A program made the position numbers and the translations under genes. A stretch of DNA of 64,000 nt, from NCBI GenBank assembly GCA_013407085.1, contig JACCGJ010001737.1, positions 1 through 64,000 of the forward strand. The letters are read 5' to 3'. Below the pieces are notes generated by a model. It was not told the origin of the DNA and ran no database searches. It was given only the letters and a program-made list of their open reading frames with translations. Shown in pieces: positions 1 through 11,900 of this stretch (the first letter of the stretch is position 1; each line of letters starts with the position of its first letter). This stretch comes from Atriophallophorus winterbourni (taxonomy: Eukaryota; Platyhelminthes; Trematoda; Plagiorchiida; Microphallidae).

Positions 1-256
1 TGTTGGATTGTCCAAAATAGTTTATCTTTGGCTTGAAATTTTGGATTTGGTCACTAACAACCAATATTTTAGCCGTGGTTTTGTTAAACATACTGGCTAG
101 TAATGATACAAATAATGAACGTTGCAACATGCAATCGAAGAAAATGGTTGGGCATATTTGAAATTCAAAACATTTTTAACTAAAATTATAGTTTGTTATA
201 ATGCACGACAACGAAAAACAGCAGGCACCTATCTTATATTATATTATATATATTCA

Positions 257-510
257 ATTCAATTCAATTCTAAAATGCATATAGCCAAATCAAATAACCA
301 CAACACTGACCCAAAACATGTCTGTCCTGGTTGTGACTTCGATCAGATTTGACAAATGATTTCGTGCTAAACGGTACACTTACGGCATCCAACAAGCAGG
401 ACACGTTTGCCCGACATTGACGAATTGCATATTGTTTCACAATGGCCGAAGCTTTTCGTCTCACTATGCTTCTGATGATGATGTTGTCTAATCGAACCAT
501 TCTAATGCAA
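257..510 (-). repeat. Dispersed repeat fragments (non-LTR 3' tail plus repeat Y)
   Basis: An ATTCA pentamer run at about 257-275 followed by a short stretch resembles the 3' end of the minus-strand non-LTR fragment at 29.26 kb. From about 300 to 510 the sequence resembles 23485-23700 (both contain a diverged block around CATGTCTGTCCTGGTTGTGA). I call this second part repeat Y; it has no recognisable coding content. By-eye alignment only. Confidence 0.45.
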
Positions 511-544
511 TATTTCAGAAATCGAGCAATTACCGCTTTTCCAC

Positions 545-660
545 TGTCTCATGGTTAACTGAACCCGATTTTACTGTCTCCACCTGATGACCGCAAACAG
601 CCAGAAACCGGTAGTGGTGCGTAAGGGATGGGGATGTGAGCACCACAATACATTGAACAA
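545..660 (+). repeat. Hammerhead-bearing repeat, single copy
   Basis: Same family as the 242-bp tandem array at 8971-9850, in the opposite orientation. The hammerhead block lies at 580-617: stem I CCAC (580-583), core CTGATGA (584-590), stem II region (591-603), GAAA (604-607), palindromic stem III ACCGGT, cleavable A at 613, then GTGG (614-617) pairing with CCAC. Stem II carries a substitution (CCGC instead of CGGC) that weakens the pairing. Confidence 0.7.
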
Positions 661-1262
661 TTACGGGTTCGCAACTGTTGTTGACAGACTTATCGGAGAT
701 TTCTGTTCTTATATTTTGTCGGACAGTAGTGGTCTCCATATCAACCAGAGCTTGAGATTAATGCTAATTGCTTTTGCAATTGGCATTTCCATTTCAGACG
801 AAAAATAGTATTTTTTTGTAAAGTTTATTTACTGAAATGTAAGAATCCGAGTTAAATTCATGGATCTTTGTAAAATGGATTGAAAATGGCAACCGCATAT
901 ATTTTTCAAGAACATATAATCACAGCATGTGAATTTTCTGTCAGCAATCAGTAAACGTTTTGGATGAAATCACATGCATTTTCTCAGCATCTCACATACA
1001 TGAAAGAAATATATAATAGACCACTACTTATGAACTTTTAGTAATATCACAATGACGAATACATCGACAGAAATAACAAATTGTAACTTGAGCAGTCACA
1101 TAGCTTTCATTATGAGAAGTAGTTTCAAGTCTCCGTTTTGTGCTGATGGTTCAAAATAACAGCTTTTCATTGGAAACAATGAAAGTGTACTTCAACGGCA
1201 CATGCTGAATCATTTCAAATGGCCATATATAAAAACGAATATTCCATTCTTCTAGTGATCCT

Positions 1263-1325
1263 ACTGTTCCTACCTGATGAGTGCAACTGCATGATACCGG
1301 TCGTTAGGTGTGTGTGATATATGTT
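1263..1325 (+). repeat. Degenerate hammerhead repeat fragment
   Basis: CTGATGA is followed by a TGCA..TGCA stem II and ACCGGTC, but the GAAA of the core has become GATA, so self-cleavage is not expected. Closest to the subfamily at 25.9 and 58.9 kb, which also has GGTC at the cleavage site. Confidence 0.5.
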
Positions 1326-1329
1326 TTTT

Positions 1330-1670
1330 GTCTACTCATCAGTACCAAGTCCTTTCGAAATATTCACAAGCTTATCACAACGGTCCACATTGGAAGCACT
1401 GGATTCGAGTTTCGCTCTTATTAGAGCTCATCAGCAGTGCATATCCTGTCTCGGTCTGACTCGAACCCAGGACCTTCACCATGTAGTCTCTTTCTTGCCT
1501 TACTGCCTGACTACCGACCCCCTTGTTTGACCGATCGCGATAAGGTCTTGATGAATGTCTCTCCAGACTGGCACATTTGAGTAGCATCATGCCCGACCAG
1601 TCGAGAAGGAGCCAGCAACAACTATTGTGGTCATCCAACCGATCTGATCTTTTCGTCAGGTCTTCCCATC
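1330..1670 (-). mobile_element. tRNA-like SINE with hammerhead ribozyme (copy 1)
   Basis: Read on the minus strand, a tRNA-like head (A-box-like block at about 1503-1518, B-box GGGTTCGAGTC near 1457-1469) is followed by a hammerhead at 1396-1440 and a short 3' body. The same order is seen at 61884-62251, with which it shares long stretches (for example the complement of CCAGACTGGCACATTTGAGT). It is probably a schistosome Sm-alpha-type SINE; that assignment is inferred from the tRNA head plus ribozyme, not from sequence comparison. The 28-bp inverted repeat seen around the other copy is degenerate on the left and absent on the right here. Confidence 0.7.
1396..1440 (-). ncRNA. Hammerhead ribozyme, type I, in SINE
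   Basis: On the minus strand: stem I GCACTG (1440-1435) pairs perfectly with CAGTGC (1401-1396); core CTGATGA; stem II GCTC-TAATAA-GAGC is perfectly paired; GAAA; stem III is ACTCGAAT, one base off the palindrome ACTCGAGT; cleavage after C of the ATC triplet. All invariant core bases are present. The nearly loopless stem III suggests activity as a dimer (inference from known schistosome hammerheads). Confidence 0.75.
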
Positions 1671-1740
1671 AGATATAGTGTAGGCTAACACTGATTAGAT
1701 CTGACGGGCATTGTTGTTGTTGAAAAGTGTTTGGAGAGTT

Positions 1741-1870
1741 CGTTCATGTTTTTGTGTCTACTCATCAGTACCAAGTCTTTCGAAATATTCACAAAGCTTA
1801 TCACACCGGTCCACATTGGAAGCTCTTATTAGAGCTCATCAGCAGTGCATGTCCTGTCTCGAGTCAAATG
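1741..1870 (-). repeat. Truncated SINE copy with ribozyme core deleted
   Basis: A second partial copy of the SINE 3' half. Compared with copy 1 it lacks the 18 bases between GGAAG and CTCTTATTAG, that is, GAAA, stem III and the cleavage site, so the hammerhead is dead. Confidence 0.6.
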
Positions 1871-1960
1871 ACATGCATTCAAATGAGCATTTTTGTCCAT
1901 CAGCACCGGTTCAAACTCAATCAACAAGGGTTTGGTCACATAAATTAGCAGATTGATCAT

Positions 1961-3771
1961 AGCAACATTTTCCAACAGCGGCACACAAGTACAGCTTCAA
2001 TATTCTGGAAATTATGTTGTACTTTCGATGATAATCAACTTAACGAAATCACACATCAAAATAAGCATGTTTGTTTAGTTCATTTTTAATTTTTGGAAAG
2101 TCTGGATAAAGCATCAGCAACGAGGCTTTAGTGGTCTGTGCACTAGATGGTGACTTTCCTTATATAGCAAAATGAATCTGACTCGATGTTTGATAATTAT
2201 CTCTAATCGAAGCAAACGTTTTTGTTGTATATGATCAAAGCAAACAAATTTAATTTGTTTGTTATGAAATTCATCTTCTTATAAGTTCGCGATCTGTTCT
2301 GCCCCCCTGAAACGTATGATGCTGCAATCATCTTATTCGATGGTATTTAAATAAATCTTTGATAATAATTTCACAATGTCTTTAAAAAAGGTCGCTTACG
2401 ATTCATTTTATTAAACTTAAATACCAAATTGCTTTTAGCAGAAATTGCCCATACTCAGTGTGAAATAAACCGAGACTCTCAGCTAGACGCTTTAATCATA
2501 TTTCGCATTGTGTCCGACAATCACTGGAGCTTAAATACCAGCTTATATATCATGTTTAGTAAAGGAGAAGGATCAATTGCATATGCGAAATCAATATATA
2601 GGTTATATCAAAAGGTGATCGCGAGATTAAATTGAATAGTCTCGTGTCAATATACATAAATGAAGTAAAATTATCAACAATTACATAGAAAATAATCTGC
2701 CCACATATGTTATCGTTGGTTTCTGCTTTCCTAAGGTACATTTCCTGAAAATGATGAACTGCGATGTACTGATCATAATGTTAGTTACTTCGAGTTCAAT
2801 ATCCAAAAAAATTTAATCTATTATTTCGGACGAAAGACTAAAATGTTATATGAAATATGCTTTATGTGGTGATTACTAATGTTGATTCAGAATAAAACGG
2901 AAATGCCAAAGTTTGAACTTCTTGCCAGTGTGGGAAAAGTTTGACACGACAAACCTGTTTACGTCACACGTCCACACACAAATGCAGATGGGGTAAAATC
3001 ACCCAAAAAGAATAAAAGTAATACGCCATATATGAGCCACATGAAAATCCGCGGCGTTTCGCATGGAATATTGCTCTGCCTCGATATTATCATCACATGA
3101 TTTTACACAAAAATCGAAAAAAATAGTTGACTTCAAAATCAAAATTGAAAGCACTAAGCCTAAAAGCTTGTTGCAAATCAATTAAATTGCCAGCACAGAA
3201 TAAATTTTAATCTCAATTTGACATTGGAGTACACACTTAGTTTGGGTAATTTAATCGATCACTTCTCAAATTTGAATGATAGTATTTGTATTTTCTACTA
3301 AAGATTGAAATTTTCTATCAATAAGATTTTAAAGAGTGTTTATTCTCACTTTATTTTTACGTATTATGTATTATAAAATCAGGCGACAAACATTTTTCCT
3401 TATTGGGCTAGGACCGGTGACTATATAGGCTTTCATCTCCACCGAGCGTTAGTGGTCTTAAAATTCCATCCACTAAAATGTTTGCTTGGTTTTTGGAAAT
3501 ACTTTTCCATCTTTTGTGTTTGCAATTAAACTAATGGTTCACGGTGAAATTTTGCTTATGAACCTTTCCAAAATTCAAAACCGTAGATTGAATCGAATTA
3601 CTTATTGCATGAATGACGAAGGTGTTGACCACTGAAGTACAGACAGCAGCAACAACCCCCAGTAGATTTCCATTTCAATTTTTGCTAATAAATTTTTGTT
3701 AATCCAATAGCAATTCATTTTTTATCTGCAAGATATCTACGGGAAGTTAATGAATATTTTCCCTATTTCAG
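1961..3771. other. Stretch without recognised features
   Basis: AT-rich sequence. No open frame looks coding and no repeat is recognised. It may hold the promoter and any 5' UTR exon of the LITAF-domain gene, but I see no defined element. Confidence 0.4.
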
Positions 3772-3837
3772 CCTCCAAAGATGAACTCCGACGTTATTCG
3801 GTTCATTGCATGGCTGAGCACGATAAGATATCAAAAC
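3772..3837 (+). CDS. LITAF gene exon 1 and its upstream acceptor
   Basis: A pyrimidine-rich acceptor ends at 3771 and a GTAAGT donor starts at 3838. The ATG at 3810 gives MAEHDKISK plus one base, joining in frame to exon 2. The frame is open back to 3772, so an upstream coding exon is possible. The acceptor close before the start codon fits either a 5' UTR intron or spliced-leader trans-splicing, which is known in flatworms. Confidence 0.6.
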
Positions 3838-6800
3838 GTAAGTTGGTTTCACGAGTTACATTCACTTCAACGTGTTGCTAGCGTGAACAAATGGTTGCAG
3901 CCAACCTTTATAAATAATCACGACCTAATCTTACTCTCTCCCTTTGATGACGGCAAACAGCCAGAAGGCGGTTAAGGTGTCAAAAAGCGGGGTTGTGAGT
4001 AACACATTACATTAATGAGAATTTTTTAATATTCTCCGTAAGCCATTCCGCTTGAAAAATGCCATTTGAATTCAATGGTATCTGACCGAAAACGTTTGTT
4101 GAAAATCATCTGAATAATGCTTCTCTGATTGATGGAGTTTTTTTAACTATTATTTTCGATTACATTTACCTGAATACAACTTACGTTACAATTTGCGATA
4201 ATGAATTATGGATAGACCGTAGAAGAGAATAGATGTGAGATTAAATTAAAAATTACTGGAGATGTAATTAGATGTACTGTGTGTAAGTGGGGCATGTGAG
4301 CACCACCTTACTCTAGATATACAGTAGATTCAAATTTTGGTTAATTGCTTGCTTTGCATACCAAAATGAACGGGAAACGTTCCATTTAAGCGTTTTCGAA
4401 CCAGCCATTTACATTAACTTAATCTCTTTGTACCTGGGCAATGAAAGCTTATTCTCCGTTGAAATATTTGTAGTTACAGAAAATTGATTGCATAAAGGTT
4501 CATTTGAAGTTCATAAATTTTGCTGCTAACATATGGTTTACACTGTTTTTTTACAACATTTACGTTCATAAAACCTACGCTTGGTCGATGTACTCCTTGT
4601 AAGCTTGTAAGGTTCATTTATGTCTCAGATGTTTTGTTCTACTTGAAGCCTTCTTTTCATTCAAACGGGTTACTGATAAAAGGTCTAGCGCTCTACTTGG
4701 TGTTTTTACAAGTTTCTCCCTGAACTCGTAGTTGAAATTTCGTTCTGAATCCTCGCGTTACTTTTATAGAAATAATCAAGCATTAGCTAATTTTGATTTC
4801 CTTCATAAAATCATTAATTGTTCTGCTCCAACATTAGTGCATTCATACGCCGACTGATATTCGTATGATGATTGCAAGTGATTGAAGTCATATATGCATC
4901 AGGTGTTCTCATATTCAACATCATACATTCGAATGTTTTTCACTTTATTAAAACAATTTTCAAAGTATGGAGATGGGAGCACAAACTACATAAGTGAAAT
5001 TTGAAGATTTTAATAGTCAAAGCATTTTTTCACCGAGGTTAATTCAGTCACGGACGAGTCATATAAATCTGAGCTGAGACGTTAGTTTGCTTCTTCAAGA
5101 ATATGCGTTATATGCTCTCTTTCTTAGAAACACGTACGTTTGCGGATAGATTTATGAATTGGTAAAGATTAAACAAGTCAGACTGTAAATTTACTGCAAC
5201 CGAAGTTCAAACCATTAAATATTTGAATCCTTCCGTTAACTACATGCTCATCTGCTATAGAAATCTGAAAACATTTTTTGCCGGTTCATGATTTTCCTAC
5301 TTTCGGTATTCATTCGGACTTCATATCTTCATTCCTCCATATAACCGGACGAAAGTTTCAGAAATCGTTTACGGGCACACCACTAATCCTTCCGAATACA
5401 CATGAGCCATAGTACATCCTGTCACTTTAGAATAGCTACAGAAAAATCTTCAATTGCAAGACAAGAGCTACAAATAGCGTCCAAAAATTCAAAAGAACTT
5501 CTCATGTAATACATATTGCATAAAGTTAGTGCAGGTTCGGGTAAATTTTCGCTTCTCTTAGAGAAGTTCCATCAACAGTGAAAGACAGACCAGGGAACAT
5601 GAATAAATAGCAATGCAACCAAAATCTGTGAATAGTGCATGACTAATCAACCAGCAATTACCTCATTCTAATATGCATGCAACAAGCTTAGTATGGCTCA
5701 CGTATCCTCAACAATCAACACGACTTATTTTTCAACAAATGAATCATTCACTTACGTCTGCCAGCGGGATAAAAATTATATGTGGGGTTCATTCACCCGT
5801 ATGTTTAAAGCCAAAGAATACAGAAGATGTAAGAGCTCATTAGATCTCTGAGCACAATGTCCAAAATTAGCGAAATTCAATGATGTCATTTAAACTCGGA
5901 CGTTCGACGGTTTATCCCCTTAGATTCAACATTTGGTACACAGAACATATCCTTATTGTGGCTTGGTTTACAGATTGATTATACAGTTGTATTTTTTGTC
6001 TCGAACGACCCCAACGCCAGCCGGTTGGTTGGAAAAATAGACAGTTGAAGCTTGTTATCCATGTTCGTTTTCACTTTTAAAACGTGTAGACTGTACGCAT
6101 TTAACTGACCACTACCTTATCGTTCACTGTTGAATTCGATGTTAACACATGCCTGTCTGGAATGCGGCAAACAATAACGAACGCTTCTAGGTAAAAAAAA
6201 TCACTTGAGTCTGCCACACAAAAGGCACTGGTCATTGATTGCTGTATTTAGCATTATGTATAAATTAAAAGCAGATTTATTGCGCTCAATGTCTTCCGTT
6301 AGAGGACCAAGTTAGACAGTCGATCAGCATATAGGACAATGGAGATTAGCCCAAGTTCGATTGATCAATCGATTCGCATGATTAAATATCCTAAGATTCG
6401 AGATTCAAGACTCTTTAATTTATGATGACAAAAACACGTACGTTGGCCATTATAGTAGCATAGTAATTATTTGTTCATGCAAATGAAATAACTCATAATC
6501 CTGTATTGTCACGTATAGCCCAGTTACTTACCATGAGTTAATACGTTGGTATAATCAAATCCTAATGCAACAAATACTTAAACAAATATCGAATGTATAT
6601 CTTGAGGCTGGAAGCGATAACAATAGTTTCGGGAAAAGCATCCAAAATGAAACAAGCATTAATAGATTAAAAATATCGCGCAGCTAGTACGGAGATGAGA
6701 GTTTGTAATTTTCCTGAGTGGTTGCGCGTATGTCGTGACTCACGATATTAAAATAAATGTTTTAATGGATGATATGGATAATGTAATATATTATACGTAC

Positions 6801-8928
6801 GTATCACATCACACCAAAGGTTTGATTTTAAACGAATGAAGAGGTTCAGATGTCACATCCGCATATTAGTTTCGGAAAATCACTGACGAGTTTTGTTGTA
6901 CAACGGTGAATTCTATTAAGCAGTATTATATAAATTTTGAGCCCGGGAGTCAAACCTTGGGTCGCATGCCCCAATGTTGGAAAGATTTATGTTTTTATTA
7001 TTATGGACACATTTCTAAGTCTTTAAATTCTAAAAATCTGTCGCATCATATCCAGAAACCCGCAAGCACTTTGACAAATTGTCTCACAATCCATGCTGTT
7101 CATTAGGATGCTGGTTATCCAGAAGGTAAGATCCTTTTCTAACTCAGCCGCAAAAAAGATGTCACGTTGGTCGCTCAAAGTGGTATGTGTATTGGAATGG
7201 CTTGCTAAATTGCAGCCACCTGTGTGGAGAACATCTAAATCACTTTTTAGCTCTTAAATGTCCGCAGTAGTTTATATCCGTCACCGAATTTGAATATCGT
7301 CGGCATAGACAACCCGTTTGCATGAGCGAATCTGCAGTAGGTCGTTGATGTAAACGAGGAAATGTCCTGACTTAAGAACAGAACTTTTGGCACAGCGACT
7401 GCCAACACAATAATAATAATAGGGAGATGATAGCTTCCTAAATATGTGAAGCTTTTTTTAGTAAATCTTGAACCTAGCAAGAGACTGAACTTGAACAGCA
7501 AACCTCAATACATCGCAGCTTCGCTTAAGCTGCATTAATTATTTGATATATTTTGATGCTCATATTCCCATCCCACACACAACACTACCGGTTTCTGTCT
7601 GTTTGCCGTCATCCGAAAGAGACATTGAGATCAGGTTCAGTGAGCCTTGATACAGTGGTAAAGTGGTAAACAAAGGTATATTGGTCGTTTATAAGCACCT
7701 TGATTACTTGACCAAGAATCACTTTGTGATTATATATTTGAACATCGTGGTTTTTTGTAACAGACCAATTACACAGTGGCATACAAGTACACCTTTGTTA
7801 ACCAAACAATCACTTTCAAAAGGCTCACTGAACCTGATCTTACTGTCTCCACCTGATGAAAACAAATAGAAACCGGTATTGATGTGCAAGGGATGGAGAT
7901 GTAAACACCAAAATTTACTGGTCATTTATAAACGTCTAGAGTGCTTGACAAAGATTCACTTTGTAGTTCTGTATTTGAACATCGTGGTTGTTTGTAAGAA
8001 CCCAATTTAACAATGGCATACAAGCATACCTTTGTTTATAGAACGGGTTATTTAAGACGAAGAATTAATCAGTCGACAAAGCCTAGACACTGTCGCTTGG
8101 CTGGTTTGGGCCATGGCGACCAAAATATTATCGGAGCCGGAGAATTATTCTCGAAATTCATCTATGTAGTGAAGCTGCAGAGACGATCTGAAAACGAATG
8201 CATCATACGGACGTTTTAAGCAAACTTTCTCTAAGTCATCGAAGGGGAAAATCACATTACTTGATATCACATTATTTGTAGGGGTGCATTTTGCCATACA
8301 ATTATACCCCGTTTGGAAATGAATTACATTTGTCCATTTATTTCGCTACCCGAATTTAACTGCGAAATCCGAGGTTCGCTATTGTATTACCACCAAAACT
8401 ATTTTAATAGTTCTAGAAGTAAATAACAATACCAATGGATGATGAATAGAAGCAGCCCGAAACTAATCGCGGTTCGTAAGAACTATATATCACTGGTTCG
8501 CAAAAGTTGGGTCGCCCAAAATTAATATTGAAAATGCGGTTTCTTTTTTGAAACTCATCAAACTGTTTCAATTAAATGTGTTTGTTACAATGCTGAAAAA
8601 CTCACAATGGAAGCAAATTCATTTGTTGTATTTTTAATTACACTCCATAATCGTTTCAAGCATTTTGAACTTCGGAAAGCACTAAATACTCAGCGGTGTA
8701 TAGTGCATAGTCTGAGTTTTACTAAAGCGCACAAAATAATCTTTACACGAGCAAACTAAAATACAGAAAACCAAAAACCAAAATATAGAAATGTTTATAA
8801 AAAACGTTGTTCATAATCGATTTTCAGATTGACCGTTTTCATTACGATTGTGTTAAAATGATTTCAAGGAAAATGTTGATGACACCACTCAAGCCCGCGC
8901 GGTTCTAGGAAAACAGAAATTAGTCCAC

Positions 8929-8972
<44 letters not shown>

Positions 8973-11900
8973 GACCAAAGTAATGTGTTGCTCACATCCC
9001 CATCCCTTACACACCACTACCGGTTGCTGGCCGTTTGCCGTCGTCAGGTGGATACAGTAAGATCAGCTTCAGTGAGCTTCGAAACAGTGGATTAAAGATG
9101 AACAAGGTTATGCTTTTATGCCAACTGTTATATAGTGTTCGTACACCGAACCACGATGTTCAGACACATAATCACAACGTGATTCTTGGTCAAAGCACTC
9201 AAGGCGCTTATGGATGACCAAAGTAATGTGTTGCTCACATCCCCTCCCTTACACACCACTACCAGTTTCTGGCTCTTTGCCGTCGTCAAGTGGAGACAGT
9301 AAGGTCAGGTTCAGTGAGCCTCGAAACAGTGGAATTTAACGGTAACCAGTATACTTGTATGTCAACTGTTAATATAGGGTTCGACAACGAACCACGATGT
9401 TCAGACACAGAATCACAAAGTGATTCTTGGTCAAAGCACTCGAGGCGCTTGTGGATGACCAAGGTAATGTTTTGCTCACATCCCCATCCCTTACACACCA
9501 CTACCGGTTTCTGGCTGTTTGCCGTCGTCAGGTGGAGACATTAAGATCAGGTTCAGTGAGCCTTGAAACAGTGGATTAAACGTAAACAAGGTTATACTTG
9601 TATGCCAACTGTTATATAGGGTTCGTACAACGAACCACGATGTTCGGACACAGAATCACAAAGTGATTCTTGGTCAAGCACTCGAGGCGCTTATGGATGA
9701 CTAAAGTAATGTGTTGCTCACATCCCCATCCCCTTACACACCACTAACCGGTTGTCCTGGCTGTTTGCCTTCCGTCAGGTTGAGACAGTAAGAGCAGGTT
9801 CAGTGAGCCTTGGAAGAAACAGTGGATTAAAGGTAAACAAGGTTATACTTGCCCATGGTAGTCATCATACTTCTAAATGAATTTAAAAATATTTCCAATT
9901 ATTTATGATCTCTGGAAATCTGAATTGTCAATTAATTCTGATGTGGCAAATCCTCATAAATCTATGCGAAAATTTTATCAAAACATGACAATGTCGTTAA
10001 AGTTTCTCCCTTATTCAACGAGTTCGGTGCCATTGGCATATAAAGATAATTGCTACACTCTTCCTTGAATCCGTGAAGTTTCGTTGTGGAGCTTTCTGTG
10101 TAAAAGACCATCTATTTAGCTTGTCGGTGACCACATTCAGTTCAAAACAAAGACGTGTACAACTTTGTGTGACCTTGAAAGTGCACACTGTGGCGCAGTG
10201 CGCGTGCGAGAGCAGGCAGTTGAGTTCAGGTCGGAGATTTGGTTCAACTTGAGCAGTGCGCACTTATTCATAGTACTCACACGTTAATGGTGATTGGTTA
10301 ATTTTATTGTGCAATACGTGAGCTTAACTGGAACCCACGATGGAGTGTATATCGGCTTAGTTGTTGATGTGGTTCAAAATTCGTCGTGTTCATTCTCACA
10401 TAAAATCAAATAAATTTGTGATTCAATTTTGAAAATATTAACTTTATCAAAATATTGTTAACAAAATTGGTGAGTTTTTGCTGGGATAATATTGAACATA
10501 ATGTAACTGAATGAATTAGCAAAGCATGCTTCGATGATTTTTGAAGCCAAACTTAAAACGTATACACTCTTCAAAATCATTTAGAAATTTTATACTTCTT
10601 CAAGGTTAATCAAGGTTTAATACTAATTTTTGTTAATGTACTTGTCAATGTTGTAGTAAAATCACTTTCCAAGAAAATGGTTAATAACTGGCGAAATAAT
10701 TCAATGCTGAGTTGTTAGATTAGCATGTGTAGCTCGAAATTTACAATTTGTACACGCATCAAAATCGCGCGAACATCTTATAAAATGAATAATGTATTTC
10801 TGTGTTTGCCGAAGGGATTTTTGCAAACACTCGGCATTCTCATCGTCATGTTTAACCGATGTTGAAAATGTGTCACGAATATTCAGGATTATCTTGCTCT
10901 ACGCTGCGTTTAGTCTTCTGATCAGTGCTGTGCAATCAAAGCCATTATTTCGGATATAAAATCGAAAAATCGATGAAGAAATTAGTTTTTTACGTAATTT
11001 TTTTCTTCGGATCTCAAGGAGAGTTGTCTGGGATTCGTGTATGTAATATGAGCGCTGGTACTTTAATAGGAACTATATGTAAAAGTAGTAAATTTAGTAG
11101 AGCAGGAGGTATTGAATCATTTTCTAAAAGAATTTGCTCTTACGACTAAAATACTCCATTTAATCTCATATTATCTCAGAGCCTAAGTTTCGTTAGCGTT
11201 TCACATTATCCAACAACCGAGTGAAGATATTGTATGCCAGTTTAAACTATATTTTATACATGCTCTTGTTAACATTCACATTTCAATCATATGTGAATGC
11301 TAGTTAACACTAAATGTTACCTTTCGGTCCATAAGCGCTTGATAAGTTAACAAAACTTTCGTCTGGCTTTTTGCTAAGACGTTTGTTATGCGCAGTTTAA
11401 CGGCTGTTCTGTTGCATGTTGATCTCTAATGTGAAGGATTTGAGCACTTGGTTATTAACTCATTCAATTCTCCCGATATGAGTTTGTTCTCCACCATGAG
11501 TATTGCGAGGGACAAATCCTTAACAACTGCTAAGAAATCGGTCAATAAATAACTTGCCAATGCAATCCTCCAATATTAATGACTAGAGTGAAACCTATTC
11601 CATCACAGAACGTTTGCGACTTATTGCTCAACTTCACGTTTTGTTAGTTGAAAAATCTTATTAGCTAAATTTCTGTGAAGCATTTTTTTGTTTTCTCTGA
11701 ATGTTTGTAATCAACCTTCTTTAAATCAACATCTGGGCTGCTTCACTTCATGTTTCTTAATCTAAACCCAGTTTCTTACTCCGAACTTATTACCACTAGG
11801 CCTACGATTAAGTTGCGAACATTAGATTCATCATCTTATAATGTTGCTAATTTTTGGCTCCAAATTACCTTATATTCTTCAGAATGCTTTGGGGATTTTT

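Noticed and set aside
1331..1345. A further hammerhead at the complement of CTCATCAG near 1335 and 1758
   Set aside because: CTGATGA is present on the minus strand, but no GAAA and no stem II follow; it is only the 3' body of the SINE.
9290..9544. Open frames running through the tandem array on both strands
   Set aside because: They cross ribozyme units, and matching frames in the other units are broken.
8971..9850. A CRISPR array
   Set aside because: Units are 242 bp with no short-repeat/spacer structure, and the genome is eukaryotic.
10972..11045. A signal-peptide-like start (MKKLVFYVIFFFGSQG) with a GTATGT donor after it, suggestive of a micro-exon gene
   Set aside because: AT-rich DNA gives such hydrophobic stretches easily; no in-phase micro-exons could be identified downstream.
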